This document shows, in pieces, positions 23,207-23,586 of a stretch of 23,586 nt of DNA. The translations under genes and the position numbers were made by a program. Numbering within the stretch: the stretch's first letter is position 1; every line of letters starts with the position of its first letter. The stretch is from an uncultured Campylobacter sp. (GTDB taxonomy: Bacteria > Campylobacterota > Campylobacteria > Campylobacterales > Campylobacteraceae). The DNA is taken from assembly GCF_938039205.1 (NCBI RefSeq), contig NZ_CALHVM010000069.1:1-23586 (forward strand), written 5' to 3'. The notes beneath the pieces were generated by a model. That model saw nothing but the letters and a program-made list of their open reading frames with translations. It was not told the DNA's origin and did not search any database.

Positions 23207-23586
23207 TTATTTATCTTTCAGCCACTCGTTTAAAATTTCAATCTGCGCCGCAACGCTCTCATTTGCCGTGCCGCCTTGCGACTTGCGCGCCTGCTTAGAA
23301 GCGTTTAGATCAAGAAATTTAACCGCGCCTGTGTCCAAGCTTTCATCCACGCTAGCAAGCTGCTGCGCATTTAGCTCGCTAAGATCCAAGCCCAAATTTT
23401 CCGCATACGCCACGGCCTTGCCCGTGATGAAGTGCGCCCGGCGAAACGGCACGTTTTTCTCCCGCACGAGATAGTCGGCTAGATCGGTCGCCGTGAGGTG
23501 CCCGCGCTTCGTCATCGCTAGCATATTTTGTTCGTTAAATTTAGCCGTTTTTAGCATCTGTTTTAAAATTTCAAGGCTCGCAAGCG
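23207..23586 (-). CDS. argH: Argininosuccinate lyase, C-terminal part (runs off right edge)
   Basis: The last 125 residues of ArgH are visible. The frame stays open to the window edge, so an ATG at 23557 is internal, not the start: the preceding codons read LASLEILKQ, continuing into MLKTAKFNEQNM. The region GHLTATDLADYLV followed by PFRRAHFITGKAV is the conserved C-terminal lobe of the aspartase/fumarase superfamily lyase, ending in an NEWL-type tail. ArgH splits argininosuccinate into arginine and fumarate. The active-site SS-loop lies outside the window. Confidence 0.93.
   Translation of the reverse strand, partial: LASLEILKQMLKTAKFNEQNMLAMTKRGHLTATDLADYLVREKNVPFRRAHFITGKAVAYAENLGLDLSELNAQQLASVDESLDTGAVKFLDLNASKQARKSQGGTANESVAAQIEILNEWLKDK

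Noticed and set aside
1..23586. CRISPR array, insertion sequence, prophage or tRNA genes
   Set aside because: No regularly spaced direct repeats, transposase, integrase or phage genes, and no cloverleaf were seen by eye.
1..23586. The frequent AAATTTG/CAAATTT words as a regulatory repeat family
   Set aside because: They occur throughout coding and non-coding DNA and reflect genome composition and codon use rather than a spaced repeat.

Overview
The window reads as chromosomal DNA from a Campylobacterota species, most likely a Campylobacter. Evidence: AT-rich intergenic DNA full of AAATTT words, TATAAT-type -10 boxes, and the order pheS-pheT-aroA-ispH-rpsA-(membrane protein)-serA with a divergent HIT gene, which from memory matches the C. 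jejuni Cj0891c-Cj0898 block. The even base composition within genes and the UGA-containing SelW gene suggest one of the oral or enteric species (C. rectus/showae/curvus/concisus kind) rather than C. jejuni; this is inference.

Layout. 1-39 is the 5' tip of an exported protein running off the left edge. 163-3211 is a minus-strand operon: a small [FeFe]-hydrogenase-like Fe-S protein split by an in-frame UGA, then permease, ATPase and binding protein of a NitT/TauT/SsuA-type ABC importer. 3459-7439 is dnaE, about one domain longer than usual because its OB-fold region is tandemly duplicated. 7842-8981 is a glutamyl-Q tRNA(Asp) synthetase-like gene with an insertion, followed by an RRM protein (9052-9297) and a DJ-1/PfpI protein (9673-10221). 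Divergent from the last is a SelW-like selenoprotein (10311-10562, plus strand) whose Sec codon hides it from ordinary gene calling.

10578-11204 holds a small unknown gene and a frameshifted DUF4304-like gene. Then come efp, a small lipoprotein, serA, a membrane-anchored protein, rpsA, ispH, aroA, pheT and pheS, all on the minus strand and mostly close-packed or overlapping. A HIT-family gene (21572-21925, plus) converges on a soluble chemoreceptor with a zinc-binding CZB domain (22055-23140, minus); three consecutive hairpins lie between them. The 3' part of argH enters from the right edge.

Most of the window is housekeeping: replication, tRNA charging and modification, translation (S1, EF-P), and shikimate, isoprenoid, serine and arginine biosynthesis. 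The points that stand out are the UGA-interrupted hydrogenase-like gene fused by overlaps to an ABC importer, the SelW selenoprotein, the extra OB domain in DnaE, the insertion in the GluQ-like enzyme, and the A7-tract frameshift in the DUF4304-like gene.
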